DNA of 29,293 bases from a bacterium (GTDB lineage: Bacteria; Lindowbacteria; 2-12-FULL-62-27): assembly GCA_016202645.1 (NCBI GenBank), contig JACQOF010000142.1, forward strand, positions 1 through 29,293, read 5' to 3'. This document shows, piece after piece, positions 17,388 through 25,307 of the stretch. The position numbers were made by a program, and so were the translations under genes. The notes beneath the pieces were generated by a model. It worked only from the letters and a program-made list of their open reading frames with translations. It had not been told where the DNA came from and did not search any database. Numbering within the stretch: the stretch's first letter is position 1; every line of letters starts with the position of its first letter.

Positions 17388-18026
17388 TTAATCCAGCGAC
17401 AGACCGTTTTTCTCAATGTCCTCGAACGCCTGCATCATCGCGTCGAGCACGGCCTTTGAGTCGAGGTCGGTCGCTTTTTCCTTTTGAGCCTGAAGCTTGG
17501 AGGTCTCGGCGCGAATGACGCGCGCCAGAGATTCGTCCAGAACGCTTTTTGGAATTTCGGCCAGAACAAAGGCCTTCCAATAGACGGCGCCCTGGGGATC
17601 CTGCCATTTTTCAAGATACCAGGATTTGGATTTGAGCTGTGAGATGCCGCCTTCGGAGAGCTGGCGTTCATACTCCCTCTGAAACCGTCCGGGATCGATC
17701 GTCTGAGAGCCTTTGCCGACTTGATCGATGACGTTCTTGACCAAAGACCGGACCTTCGTGCTCGAAAACTGGACCGCCTTCTTCCGCGCGGCCTGTTCCG
17801 CGTCGTCCCGGGCGTATTTCTCCGTGGAATATTTGTCGGAGACGGCCATAAATGCAACGCGGTCGCCTTTCACCTCGGCTTCGGTGTAAGTCCACGGCGG
17901 CCGTTGCTTCTCAGTGCTCCAGATCAACTTTTCCCCGGGATTGGGCGTTTCCGGCGGGGCCGTGGTTTTGCAGGCTGAGAGGTGGAACAGGATAGCCAAA
18001 CCTGAAATCAAGGGCAGGATTCTCAC
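17388..18026 (-). CDS. LPP20-family lipoprotein (smaller paralogue)
   Basis: The 212-residue product has a signal peptide MRILPLISGLAILFHLSAC, with the lipobox Cys at 19. The mature part has RPPWTYTEAE, VAFMAVSDKYSTEKYARDDA and EQAARKKAVQF, matching the STE..AR..A...A.KKA pattern of the downstream paralogue. The helical tail is rich in Lys and Glu. It is the first gene of the LPP20-LPP20-CsgG-like unit. The start is a GTG at 18026 with a strong GAGGAGG ribosome site. A minus-strand TACAAT (18080-18075) may be a -10, without a good -35. Confidence 0.8.
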   Translation of the reverse strand: MRILPLISGLAILFHLSACKTTAPPETPNPGEKLIWSTEKQRPPWTYTEAEVKGDRVAFMAVSDKYSTEKYARDDAEQAARKKAVQFSSTKVRSLVKNVIDQVGKGSQTIDPGRFQREYERQLSEGGISQLKSKSWYLEKWQDPQGAVYWKAFVLAEIPKSVLDESLARVIRAETSKLQAQKEKATDLDSKAVLDAMMQAFEDIEKNGLSLD

Positions 18027-18203
18027 GTTGTCCTCCTCGGCATGTCCGGGCGCGGAGACCGGATGATGATACTTATTGTATGCATTACGATACCCACGGA
18101 TGGATGGCGCGTCAAGGAAAAAATGCTACTTATCGTCTGTAGTGGTGGGTGGTGGTGAATTCGTGGGAGAGGGGGCTATTGACGGCAGTGTATTCAAATT
18201 CAC

Positions 18204-18286
18204 CTCTTCCCCCCTTGAGGGGGAAGCTGGATGGGGGGTTTCCGAGTGGAGTTCCCCCCTCCCAACCTCCCCCTCAAGGGGGGAGG
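18204..18286. repeat. Head-to-head pair of GC-rich palindromic repeats, copies C and D
   Basis: Copy C (18204-18243) reads CTCTTCCCCCCTTGAGGGGG then AAGCTGGATGGGGGGTTTCC, and copy D (18251-18286) is the same unit inverted (TTCCCCCCTCC then CCTCAAGGGGGGAGG). An RNA through here would fold into one long hairpin or two short ones. The pair sits in the 321-nt gap between the divergent LPP20 operon and polX. The rest of that gap holds only weak promoter-like hexamers. Confidence 0.8.
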
Positions 18287-18347
18287 TTGAAATTAGAAAT
18301 GCTGAGGTCAATAAGAACCGTTTTTTAGGTATACTTGCGTCAGGTCA

Positions 18348-20030
18348 ATGGAAAACACGCAAGTTTCGGATTTGCTTTCTGAAATCGGCGTCTACCTTGA
18401 GCTTCTCGGGGAGAATACGTTCAAGGTCCGCGCGTATGAGCGGGCGGCGCGGACGGTTGACGCGTTCACGGGGCGCGTGGCGGATCTCGACGAGAAACAG
18501 CTTCAGGAGATACCGGGGATCGGCAAGGCGATTGCCGAGAAGATACGGATTTTCTGTTCGACCGGGCACCTGCCGTACGTGGATGAACTGAAATCTAAAA
18601 TTCCGGCCGGGCTTGTCGAGATGCTTCGGATACCGTCCCTCGGGCCGAAACGCGCGAAACTGCTGTTCGACAAACTCAAGATCGATTCCGTCGAGAAACT
18701 CCAGATCGCCTGCCAGGAAAACCGCCTGCTCACGGTCGAAGGGTTCGGCGACCGGTCCCAGGCGAAGATTCTGGAAGGCATCCGGATGTTGTCTACGTTC
18801 AAGGACCAGCATCTGATGGCGGATGTTTTGCCGCTGGCGCAGCTGCTGGTTGCGCACCTGAAAAAATGCCGGGCCGTCCAGCGCATCGAGATCGCGGGGT
18901 CCCTCCGGCGGCGGAAAAAGATCGTCAAGGACCTCGACCTGATCGTCAGCTCGAAGCGTCCGGACGAAGTCTCCGCCGCGTTTCTCAAGGCCGATGGGAT
19001 CACGGAGATCATCGCGCACGGCGAGACCAAGACGTCCGTGCGCATCGCGAACAAAATCCAGGCGGACCTCCGCGTCGTCGCCGACGACGAGTTTCCCTAC
19101 GCGCTTCACCATTTCACCGGCTCCAAAGCCCACAACATCGCGATGCGCAGTCTCGCCAAAAATCGCGGGATGAAGATCAGCGAGTACGGGGTGTTCAAGG
19201 GGAAAAAGCGGATCCCCGCGAAGGACGAGGAGGCGTTCTTCAAGATATTTGGCCTCGCCTACATCCCGCCGGAACTCCGCGAGGACCGCGGGGAAATCGA
19301 CGCGGCCGCGGCGGGGAACCTGCCGGACCTCGTGACCGACGCCGACATCCAGGGACTTCTGCACGTCCACACGAGCTGGAGCGACGGCATTGCGGACCTT
19401 GAGACAATGGTGAAAGCCGCCGCGAAACGGGGATACAAATATGTTTCGATCACGGACCATTCCAAAACTTCGTCCTACGCGCGGGGCCTCTCCGTCGACC
19501 AGCTCAAGAAACAGATGAATGAAATTGCGGCGCTCAACAAAAAGAAACCGGGCATCCGGGTTCTCACCGGCAGTGAAGTCGACATCCTGCCGGATGGAAC
19601 TCTCGATTATTCGGACGACCTCCTTGAGAAACTCGACGTCGTCATCGCCGCCGTGCACTCGAATTTCAACATGAAGCCGGACGAAATGACCAAACGGATC
19701 TGCCGGGCGCTTCAGCACCCGGAAGTCGACATCCTCGCCCATCCGACGGGCCGGCTGCTGCTGTCCCGCCCGGGATACGAATTTGACTGGGAAGAAATCC
19801 TCAAATGCGCCGCCAAACACGGCAAAGCCATCGAACTCAATGCCCACCCAGAACGCCTCGACATCGACCCGGTCCACGCCAAACGCGCGGCGGAGCTTGG
19901 CGTGAAAATCAGCATCAACCCCGACGCCCACCGCGAAGGCGGCCTCGACGACGTCCGGTACGGCGTGTGGGCCGCAAGGCGGGGCTGGCTGACGAAAAAG
20001 GACGTATTAAACGCGCAAGCTTGGGGCTGA
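18348..20030 (+). CDS. polX: DNA polymerase/3'-5' exonuclease PolX
   Basis: The 560-residue protein has three helix-hairpin-helix elements (IPGIGKAIAEKI 55-66, IPSLGPKRAKLLF 95-107, VEGFGDRSQAKIL 130-142). A family X nucleotidyltransferase core follows, with GSLRRRKK (184-191), catalytic Asp195 and Asp197 in KDLDLIV, and Asp240. The C-terminal PHP domain includes LHVHTSWSDG (338-347), ITDHSK, TGSEVDI, AHPTGR and NPDAH, a complete set of metal ligands for 3'-5' exonuclease and AP-endonuclease activity. It acts in gap filling during base excision repair. Length is typical for bacterial PolX. A TATACT (18330-18335) and AGG precede the ATG. It converges on the YqeY gene with 16 nt between stops and no evident terminator. 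Confidence 0.96.
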   Translation: MENTQVSDLLSEIGVYLELLGENTFKVRAYERAARTVDAFTGRVADLDEKQLQEIPGIGKAIAEKIRIFCSTGHLPYVDELKSKIPAGLVEMLRIPSLGPKRAKLLFDKLKIDSVEKLQIACQENRLLTVEGFGDRSQAKILEGIRMLSTFKDQHLMADVLPLAQLLVAHLKKCRAVQRIEIAGSLRRRKKIVKDLDLIVSSKRPDEVSAAFLKADGITEIIAHGETKTSVRIANKIQADLRVVADDEFPYALHHFTGSKAHNIAMRSLAKNRGMKISEYGVFKGKKRIPAKDEEAFFKIFGLAYIPPELREDRGEIDAAAAGNLPDLVTDADIQGLLHVHTSWSDGIADLETMVKAAAKRGYKYVSITDHSKTSSYARGLSVDQLKKQMNEIAALNKKKPGIRVLTGSEVDILPDGTLDYSDDLLEKLDVVIAAVHSNFNMKPDEMTKRICRALQHPEVDILAHPTGRLLLSRPGYEFDWEEILKCAAKHGKAIELNAHPERLDIDPVHAKRAAELGVKISINPDAHREGGLDDVRYGVWAARRGWLTKKDVLNAQAWG

Positions 20031-20046
20031 AAATCGGGAAGTAAAA

Positions 20047-20490
20047 TCAGGGCAGAAGCGCGGAGACCGCCTGCTGGACGAGTTTGCCGTCGGCGCGGCC
20101 TTTGACTTTTGGCATGAGCGCGCCCATGACTTTGCCCATGTCGCGCTTGGAGGATGCGCCGGTTTCGGCGATCACGGCTTTGACCAGCGCCTGGATGTCT
20201 GATTCGGACATCTGTTCGGGGAGAAATCCTTTTAGAATTTCCATTTCCTGGGTTTCCTTGTCGGCCAAATCCGCGCGGCCGCCGGATGTGTAGGCTTCGA
20301 TCGAGTCCTGCCGTTTCTTGACGGATTTCTGGATCACGGCGAGAATATCCTCATCTGTCAGATCCGACTTCTTGTCGATCCGTACGTTGTTCAGGTCGGA
20401 CTTGAGCATCCGGAGGGTGTCCAGCCTCACCTGGTCCTTCGCCTTCATCGCCGTCTTGATGTCTTCGCCGATCCGCTCCAACAGGTTCAT
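20047..20490 (-). CDS. yqeY: GatB/YqeY domain protein
   Basis: The 147-residue protein starts MNLLERIGEDIKTAMKAKDQ and carries RLDTLRMLKSDLNN, SVKKRQDSIEAY, EMEILKGFLPEQMSE and the C-terminal GKVMGALMPKVKGRADGKLV. These are the standard YqeY features: the tail domain shared with GatB and, by family knowledge, able to contact tRNA. Its exact role is unclear. The ATG at 20490 follows a good GGAGGAACGAAC leader, 14 nt after the upstream phosphodiesterase stop. It is the last gene of the long minus-strand run. The common rpsU or dnaG neighbours are absent here. Confidence 0.93.
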   Translation of the reverse strand: MNLLERIGEDIKTAMKAKDQVRLDTLRMLKSDLNNVRIDKKSDLTDEDILAVIQKSVKKRQDSIEAYTSGGRADLADKETQEMEILKGFLPEQMSESDIQALVKAVIAETGASSKRDMGKVMGALMPKVKGRADGKLVQQAVSALLP

Positions 20491-20504
20491 GTTCGTTCCT
20501 CCGC

Positions 20505-21737
20505 TCAGGATATTTCGTCCATCGGCACGAACAGCGCCGGGACCATGACTTCGTCCTCCGTGAGACTTCCGTGGTTCGCGGCCGAAAACCGGAGGTGGCG
20601 TTCGGGTTCCGGCGGCTCGAACTCAACCCGGAGTTTCGACCCGGGGTGCAGGATCAGGGTGTAGTCGCCCAGCCGATGCGCGTACGCGGGTTTGGGACCG
20701 GCGCCGCCCGCCAGAAACCAGGACGTGTCGCGGGGGACGACCGTGGCCTTGCCCCGGCATTTTTTTGCCAGCCATTTTTCCAGGCCGGGATTCGGAAAAA
20801 TTTCGCTGTAGACGTGGGCGAGCCGGCCGGAAGTCCCGATCGCGGTGAGGCCGATGGATTTTTTTTGGGCCGATATCTCCGAAAAGGGAAAATGCAGAAC
20901 CTGGCCGGGCTTGAACGTATTCTGGCCGTGGTCGGACACGAGAACGAACAGGGACCGGCGGCGGACGGCGGAGGGAAGCTGTCTCGCCAGCCACGCGACG
21001 CCGTCTTCGATGATCTTCAGGGAAAACGCGACCTGGCTGGACGCGCCGCCGAACTTGTGGACGCCTTCGTCGATGGCGTGCTGGTAGAAATTGATCACCT
21101 CGGCCCCGTTTTTCAGAAAGTGCGCGACTTTCGACAGTCCCTCGATGTATTCCCCGTATCCCTCGCGCCGCATTTCTCCGGGATAGATCATGCCGGATAT
21201 GCCGGAATTGACGATGGACGACGGCGACACGTGGATCGCGGTGCGGCGGCCGAGAAATTCGGACGACAAGAGCGGCGGCGCCGCCAGCCAGTGTTTGATC
21301 GGGAGGCCGCTGGATTTGAGCGTTCGGCGTTCTCCCGGGATTTCCATGAGGAGAACGTCGACGAGCGACCGGATTTCGTCGAAATAAATTTTGTGGCCCG
21401 GGATGCCGTGTTTGGCCGGAGGCCGGCCCGTATAAATCGAGCAGAGGGCGGCGCTGGTGATGGAGGGGAAAACCGACGTGAGCGCGAGACCGTGGTTTTT
21501 CAGAAGGCGCGAAAACAGGCCGCCGGATTTCCGGCAGACTTCGAGACCCAGGGAATCGAGAAAAAAGAAAAACAGGCGGTCGAATTTTTTCCGGGCAACC
21601 GACCGGACGTTGAGACGCGGGTATATCCGCGGAAGTTTAACGCCGATGGCCGAGAGGGCCGTCGGCAGGACCGCGCAGATGCTGTTCGGATAATCCGGCG
21701 GGATCTGGCCGGGGCCGATGGTCCGGGGCCAGGTCAT
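20505..21737 (-). CDS. Type I phosphodiesterase/nucleotide pyrophosphatase family protein
   Basis: The 410-residue product belongs to the alkaline-phosphatase-like superfamily. FFFFLDSLG (about 57-64) gives the first metal Asp61, and SVFPSITSAALCSIYTG (88-104) carries the likely nucleophile Thr94. RPPAKHGIPG (105-114), SDHGQ (about 268-272) and a final NHGSLTEDEVMVPALFVP supply further metal ligands and the domain end. Members hydrolyse phosphodiester or phosphonate bonds; the substrate cannot be told. There is no signal peptide, so it may be cytoplasmic. The first 50 residues are not part of the conserved domain. The ATG overlaps the FtsB-like stop codon as ATGA. Confidence 0.85.
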   Translation of the reverse strand: MTWPRTIGPGQIPPDYPNSICAVLPTALSAIGVKLPRIYPRLNVRSVARKKFDRLFFFFLDSLGLEVCRKSGGLFSRLLKNHGLALTSVFPSITSAALCSIYTGRPPAKHGIPGHKIYFDEIRSLVDVLLMEIPGERRTLKSSGLPIKHWLAAPPLLSSEFLGRRTAIHVSPSSIVNSGISGMIYPGEMRREGYGEYIEGLSKVAHFLKNGAEVINFYQHAIDEGVHKFGGASSQVAFSLKIIEDGVAWLARQLPSAVRRRSLFVLVSDHGQNTFKPGQVLHFPFSEISAQKKSIGLTAIGTSGRLAHVYSEIFPNPGLEKWLAKKCRGKATVVPRDTSWFLAGGAGPKPAYAHRLGDYTLILHPGSKLRVEFEPPEPERHLRFSAANHGSLTEDEVMVPALFVPMDEIS

Positions 21738-22063
21738 CTGGTTTTCACGGGAGAGGGACGGGACGGGGATGGTTCCGTGTCGGCCTCGACGGGAACTTCT
21801 CCAGGCGCCATCATGCCGAGCCGTTCCCGGGCAAGGCGTTCGACGGCGCCCGGATCGGACTCGAGTTTCATGACCCGCTCGCGCAGGACAGCGGCTTCCC
21901 GGCGCATCGCGTCCAGTTCGGCCTCCAGCTCCGCGATCTGCTCCTGATAGGTGTGACTCTTTTTTTGAAATTGCCAGGAATGCCGGGCCACGACCAGAAA
22001 GGCCAGAATGAGCAGGGTGTTGAGAATGACCTTGACGGTCCTGGCGTTCAGCCGGTCCAACAT
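21734..22063 (-). CDS. ftsB: FtsB/DivIC family cell-division protein
   Basis: The 109-residue product has a short N-terminal tail, one membrane helix (VILNTLLILAFLVVA, about residues 12-26), a coiled coil (QEQIAELEAELDAMRREAAV, about 40-66) and the diagnostic LESDPGAVERLARERLGMM. FtsB/DivIC forms the FtsQLB complex that activates septal peptidoglycan synthesis. The C-terminal tail is Pro/Ser-rich and longer than in E. coli. The stop overlaps the phosphodiesterase ATG, and 13 nt separate it from the small membrane gene upstream. The usual neighbour eno is absent. Confidence 0.9.
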   Translation of the reverse strand: MLDRLNARTVKVILNTLLILAFLVVARHSWQFQKKSHTYQEQIAELEAELDAMRREAAVLRERVMKLESDPGAVERLARERLGMMAPGEVPVEADTEPSPSRPSPVKTR

Positions 22064-22076
22064 CCGCGCGGACCGC

Positions 22077-22376
22077 CTATCCCGAGAATTTGCAGATGAG
22101 CCGGCGCAGCCAGGAATCTTCGATGCGGGAGATGGCGAAGAGGTAGGCCAGCGTGAACGAAACGGCGCAGACCCGGAACGCGGTCAGGATCGAGACATCC
22201 GTTCCCGGCAATGTTCCGGTGATCGAGAAAAATTTCAAGGCATAAATCGCGGTCAGGAAAGAGAATGTTCCGGTCAGCAGAAAATAGTAGGGCTTGCGGC
22301 GGCGGACGGCCAGAAGGGTGAAGGCCGCGCAGTGGACGACGAAGGTGGCGGTCAGGAATCCGTAGAGAGCGTGCAT
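22077..22376 (-). CDS. Small membrane protein of unknown function
   Basis: The 99-residue product has three hydrophobic segments (YGFLTATFVVHCAAFTLLAV; YYFLLTGTFSFLTAIYALKF; VCAVSFTLAYLFAI) and a basic C-terminus (WLRRLICKFSG). It lies between the Mo subunit gene (20 nt) and ftsB (13 nt) on the same strand. I do not recognise a family. The position suggests it is co-transcribed, but no function can be drawn from that. Confidence 0.65.
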   Translation of the reverse strand: MHALYGFLTATFVVHCAAFTLLAVRRRKPYYFLLTGTFSFLTAIYALKFFSITGTLPGTDVSILTAFRVCAVSFTLAYLFAISRIEDSWLRRLICKFSG

Positions 22377-22396
22377 GGACTACTCGGCCGGGCGGA

Positions 22397-24784
22397 CTAA
22401 GCCGCCGCCGGTGCGGACTGGCGCCGGATGGCCTTGAGAACTTTTTCCGGCGTGTACGGAATGCTCCGGAGCCGGACCCCGCAGGCGTTCTTGATGGCGT
22501 TGCCGATGGCCGGCGCGGGGCCGTTGATGTTGATCTCGGCGATGCTCTTGGCGCCGAAGGGCCCGTTTGGCTCGTAGGACGGCACGAGAATCGTTTTCAT
22601 CTCCGGCAGGTCCCGCGTTGAAAACAGTTTGTAGTCCAGAAAACTCGCGTTCACCATCGCGCCGCGCGCGTTGAAAATGAACTCTTCGGTCAGCGCGTAC
22701 GAGATCCCGTTCATCGCGGCGCCCTCGGCCTGGCCTTCCGCCAGTTTCGGGTGGATCGCAACCCCGCAGTCGACGGTCATCACGTATTTCAGGAGCTTGA
22801 CCAGGCCGGTCTCGGTGTCGACGGCGACTTTCGCGAAATGCGCGGCGAAGGGCGGCGGCGACACGTAGGACACGTGAGACTCGGTCGCTTCGATCTGGAA
22901 CTGGTTCCGCGAGTACAGGGACCGCAGGGAAATGTTGCGGTAGGAAATTTTCTTCTTCGTTTTTTTGGAGACGACGTGGCCGTCCGAGCAGGCGAGGTTG
23001 TCGGCCTTTTCGGAAAGAATCTCCGCCGCGACGGACAGGATCTGCCGGCGGACGTTCTCCGCGGCTTTTTTCACGGCGCCGCCGGAGATGTAGGTCGTGG
23101 ACGAGGCGTACGCGCCGACGTCAAACGGCGTGAAATCCGTGTCGGAAGAATAAATCAGAATCTTCCCGACCGGGACGGCCAGGGCCTCGGCGGCGATCTG
23201 CGCCAGGACGGTGTCACTGCCGGTGCCGAGGTCCGTCGCGCCGACGAGGAGATTGAAGGATCCGTCCTCGTTGAGCTTGACGGTCGCGCCGCCCATGTCG
23301 ATGCCGGGGATGCCCGATCCCTGCATGAGGATCGCGCAGCCGACGCCGGTTTTGACCGGGCCGCGGCCGTGGTTCTTCCGCTCAACGGCCCAGTTGATTT
23401 CCTTCTCGCCGATGTCGATGCACTCGGACAGCTTGCAGGACGCCATCGCCTGGTCGTAGCCTTCTTTGCCTTCGCCGAGGGCCGCGAAAACCGGGGAGGA
23501 CTCGCCCAGCCGGATGTGATTTTTCCGGCGAAGCGCCAGCGGGTCCATGCCGAGCTTCTCCGCGATGTCGTCCATCATGCTTTCGAGAGCGTAAAATCCC
23601 TGGGTGCCGCCGTAGCCGCGGTAGGCGCCGCCGACCGGAAGATTCGTGTAGGCGGCTTCGCCGATGAAGCCGACATTTTTCGCCTTGTTGTAAAGCGGCA
23701 GGGCTTTCGAGCCGCAGTTGCACACGACCGTGAGGGAGTGCGTGCCGTAGGCGCCGGTGTTGGAAAGAGCCTTCATGTCGAGCGTCTCGATCATTCCGTT
23801 TTTCTTGACGCCGATCCGCATATTCACGATGTGCGGGTGGCGGGTGCGCGACGCGTAAAATTCCTCCGCGCGGGTCTGCTCGATTTTGGCGGGCCGGCGC
23901 GTTCGCAAGGTCACGAGACCCGCGACGTATTCCAGAAAAACCTCCTGCTTGGCGCCGAATCCGCCGCCGATCCGGGGCTTGATGACGCGGATCTGGCCTT
24001 CGGGTATCTGCAAAACCTGCGCGCAGATGCGGCGCGCGTGAAACGGAACCTGCGTGCTCGTGCGGATGACGAGGCGGTCGCGGTCGTCGAGATAGGTGAT
24101 GCAGACGTGAGGCTCGATGGGACAATGCTGGGCGTATCCAAGTTCGTAGCGGTCCTCGAAGCGGTGGTCGGCTTTCGCAAGGCCCTTTTCGACCGAACCG
24201 ACTTCAATGCCGACATGGGCGGCCATGTTTCTTTTGGCGTCATGGGCGCCCCGAAGGTCCGGCTCGTCGTGGATGACGGGAGCGCCGGCTTTGATGGCTT
24301 CCTCCGGATCGAACACTGCGGGCAGAACATCATACTCGACCTTGATCAGCCGGCAGGCTTCCTCGGCGATATCGGATGTTTCCGCGGCCACAGCCGCCAC
24401 GCGGTCGCCCACGTATCGGACTTTGCTGTCGAACATCGCCGCGTCGTAGGGCGAAGGTTCGGGATAACCCTGACCGGCGGTGGTGTGAAGCACGCGGGGG
24501 ACGTTGCCGTAGTGGAGGATGCACCGGACGCCTTTGAGCTGTTCGGCGTGTGTCGTATCGATTTTGGTGATCCGGGCGTGGGCGTGGGGGCTGTAGAGAA
24601 ATTTGATAAACAGCAGGCCCGGAAATTTCCGGTCGTCTACGAACTGGGCGACGCCGGTGGCAAGACAAATCCCGTCGACTTTCTCGACGTTGTGGTTGAC
24701 GACTTTGAATCCGGCGGCGGAATTCCGGGATTTCACGGGCCGGGCCGGTTTCTTCGGGCGAGCCGGAGATTTGACCGGAGACAT
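22397..24784 (-). CDS. Molybdenum hydroxylase (xanthine dehydrogenase family), Mo-binding subunit
   Basis: From the ATG at 24784 the product is 795 residues. It contains GGGFGAKQE (273-281), a GAYRGYGGTQGFYALESMMD segment (about 386-405), EKLGMDPLALRRKN, and near the end GPFGAKSIAEI with Glu750 at the catalytic base position of the family. The AYRGYGGTQ active-site loop is of the purine-hydroxylase type rather than CO-dehydrogenase type, but the true substrate is uncertain. The first 45 residues are Lys/Arg/Pro-rich and not conserved. The start shares a base with the FeS subunit stop (TGATG), which decides it over an upstream in-frame start. Mo-cofactor maturation genes such as xdhC are not seen. 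Confidence 0.93.
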   Translation of the reverse strand: MSPVKSPARPKKPARPVKSRNSAAGFKVVNHNVEKVDGICLATGVAQFVDDRKFPGLLFIKFLYSPHAHARITKIDTTHAEQLKGVRCILHYGNVPRVLHTTAGQGYPEPSPYDAAMFDSKVRYVGDRVAAVAAETSDIAEEACRLIKVEYDVLPAVFDPEEAIKAGAPVIHDEPDLRGAHDAKRNMAAHVGIEVGSVEKGLAKADHRFEDRYELGYAQHCPIEPHVCITYLDDRDRLVIRTSTQVPFHARRICAQVLQIPEGQIRVIKPRIGGGFGAKQEVFLEYVAGLVTLRTRRPAKIEQTRAEEFYASRTRHPHIVNMRIGVKKNGMIETLDMKALSNTGAYGTHSLTVVCNCGSKALPLYNKAKNVGFIGEAAYTNLPVGGAYRGYGGTQGFYALESMMDDIAEKLGMDPLALRRKNHIRLGESSPVFAALGEGKEGYDQAMASCKLSECIDIGEKEINWAVERKNHGRGPVKTGVGCAILMQGSGIPGIDMGGATVKLNEDGSFNLLVGATDLGTGSDTVLAQIAAEALAVPVGKILIYSSDTDFTPFDVGAYASSTTYISGGAVKKAAENVRRQILSVAAEILSEKADNLACSDGHVVSKKTKKKISYRNISLRSLYSRNQFQIEATESHVSYVSPPPFAAHFAKVAVDTETGLVKLLKYVMTVDCGVAIHPKLAEGQAEGAAMNGISYALTEEFIFNARGAMVNASFLDYKLFSTRDLPEMKTILVPSYEPNGPFGAKSIAEININGPAPAIGNAIKNACGVRLRSIPYTPEKVLKAIRRQSAPAAA

Positions 24785-25272
24785 CAAGCCACCCCCAGGC
24801 GCGCGCCGCGGGTCTTGCGGGTTTCCTTGACCGCCAGCGTGATGGCTTCGATTTGCTTCACGTATCCCGTGCACCGGCACAAATTGCCGTCGAGGGCCTC
24901 CCGGATTTCGTCCTCGGTCGGTTCCGGATTCTCATCGATCAGGGCGGTGGCGGAAACGACGATGCCCGGCACGCAAAACCCGCACTGGATGCCGCCCGCA
25001 TCCGTCATCTCACGCTGTACCGGGCTGGGAACTTTTGGGTTGCCGATACCCTCCACCGTCGTGATCTTGCCGCCCTCGGCCTGGGCCGCAAAGAGGATGC
25101 AGGAATTGACGGCCTTGCCGTCCAGAATAATCGCGCAGGCCCCGCAATCCCCCGTCGAACAGCCGCGCTTGACGCCTGTGTATCCGTCGTCCCGAAGAAC
25201 ATCCAGCAGCATGTCCTTGGGATGGATGTCGAATTCCTTGGCCTCACCGTTGATCGCCACGTTTAATTTCAT
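24784..25272 (-). CDS. Molybdenum hydroxylase, 2x[2Fe-2S] subunit
   Basis: The 162-residue product has a plant-type ferredoxin cluster (C38, C43, C46, C58 in RGCSTGDCGAC and NSC) and a second cluster (C97, C100, C132, C134 in IQCGFC and NLCRC). This is the complete eight-Cys set of the small subunit of xanthine dehydrogenase-like enzymes. It passes electrons from the Mo site to FAD in the medium subunit. It sits between the FAD and Mo subunit genes, with 35 nt before it and a 1-nt overlap after it. GGAGG precedes the ATG at a somewhat long distance. Confidence 0.95.
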   Translation of the reverse strand: MKLNVAINGEAKEFDIHPKDMLLDVLRDDGYTGVKRGCSTGDCGACAIILDGKAVNSCILFAAQAEGGKITTVEGIGNPKVPSPVQREMTDAGGIQCGFCVPGIVVSATALIDENPEPTEDEIREALDGNLCRCTGYVKQIEAITLAVKETRKTRGARLGVA

Positions 25273-25307
25273 GCCTGAAAAGCCTCCATGTTGTTTTTAT
25301 TCTCTCT

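Noticed and set aside
18204-18286. Possible CRISPR array
   Set aside because: There are only two units, in inverted orientation, with no regular spacers and no cas genes.
18345-19931. 528-residue minus-strand open frame opposite polX
   Set aside because: It is the shadow of PolX, whose polymerase and PHP residues are complete on the plus strand.
24785-24880. Longer start for the Mo subunit
   Set aside because: The extra 32 residues overlap the FeS subunit coding region and are not conserved; the TGATG coupling at 24784 is the better start.
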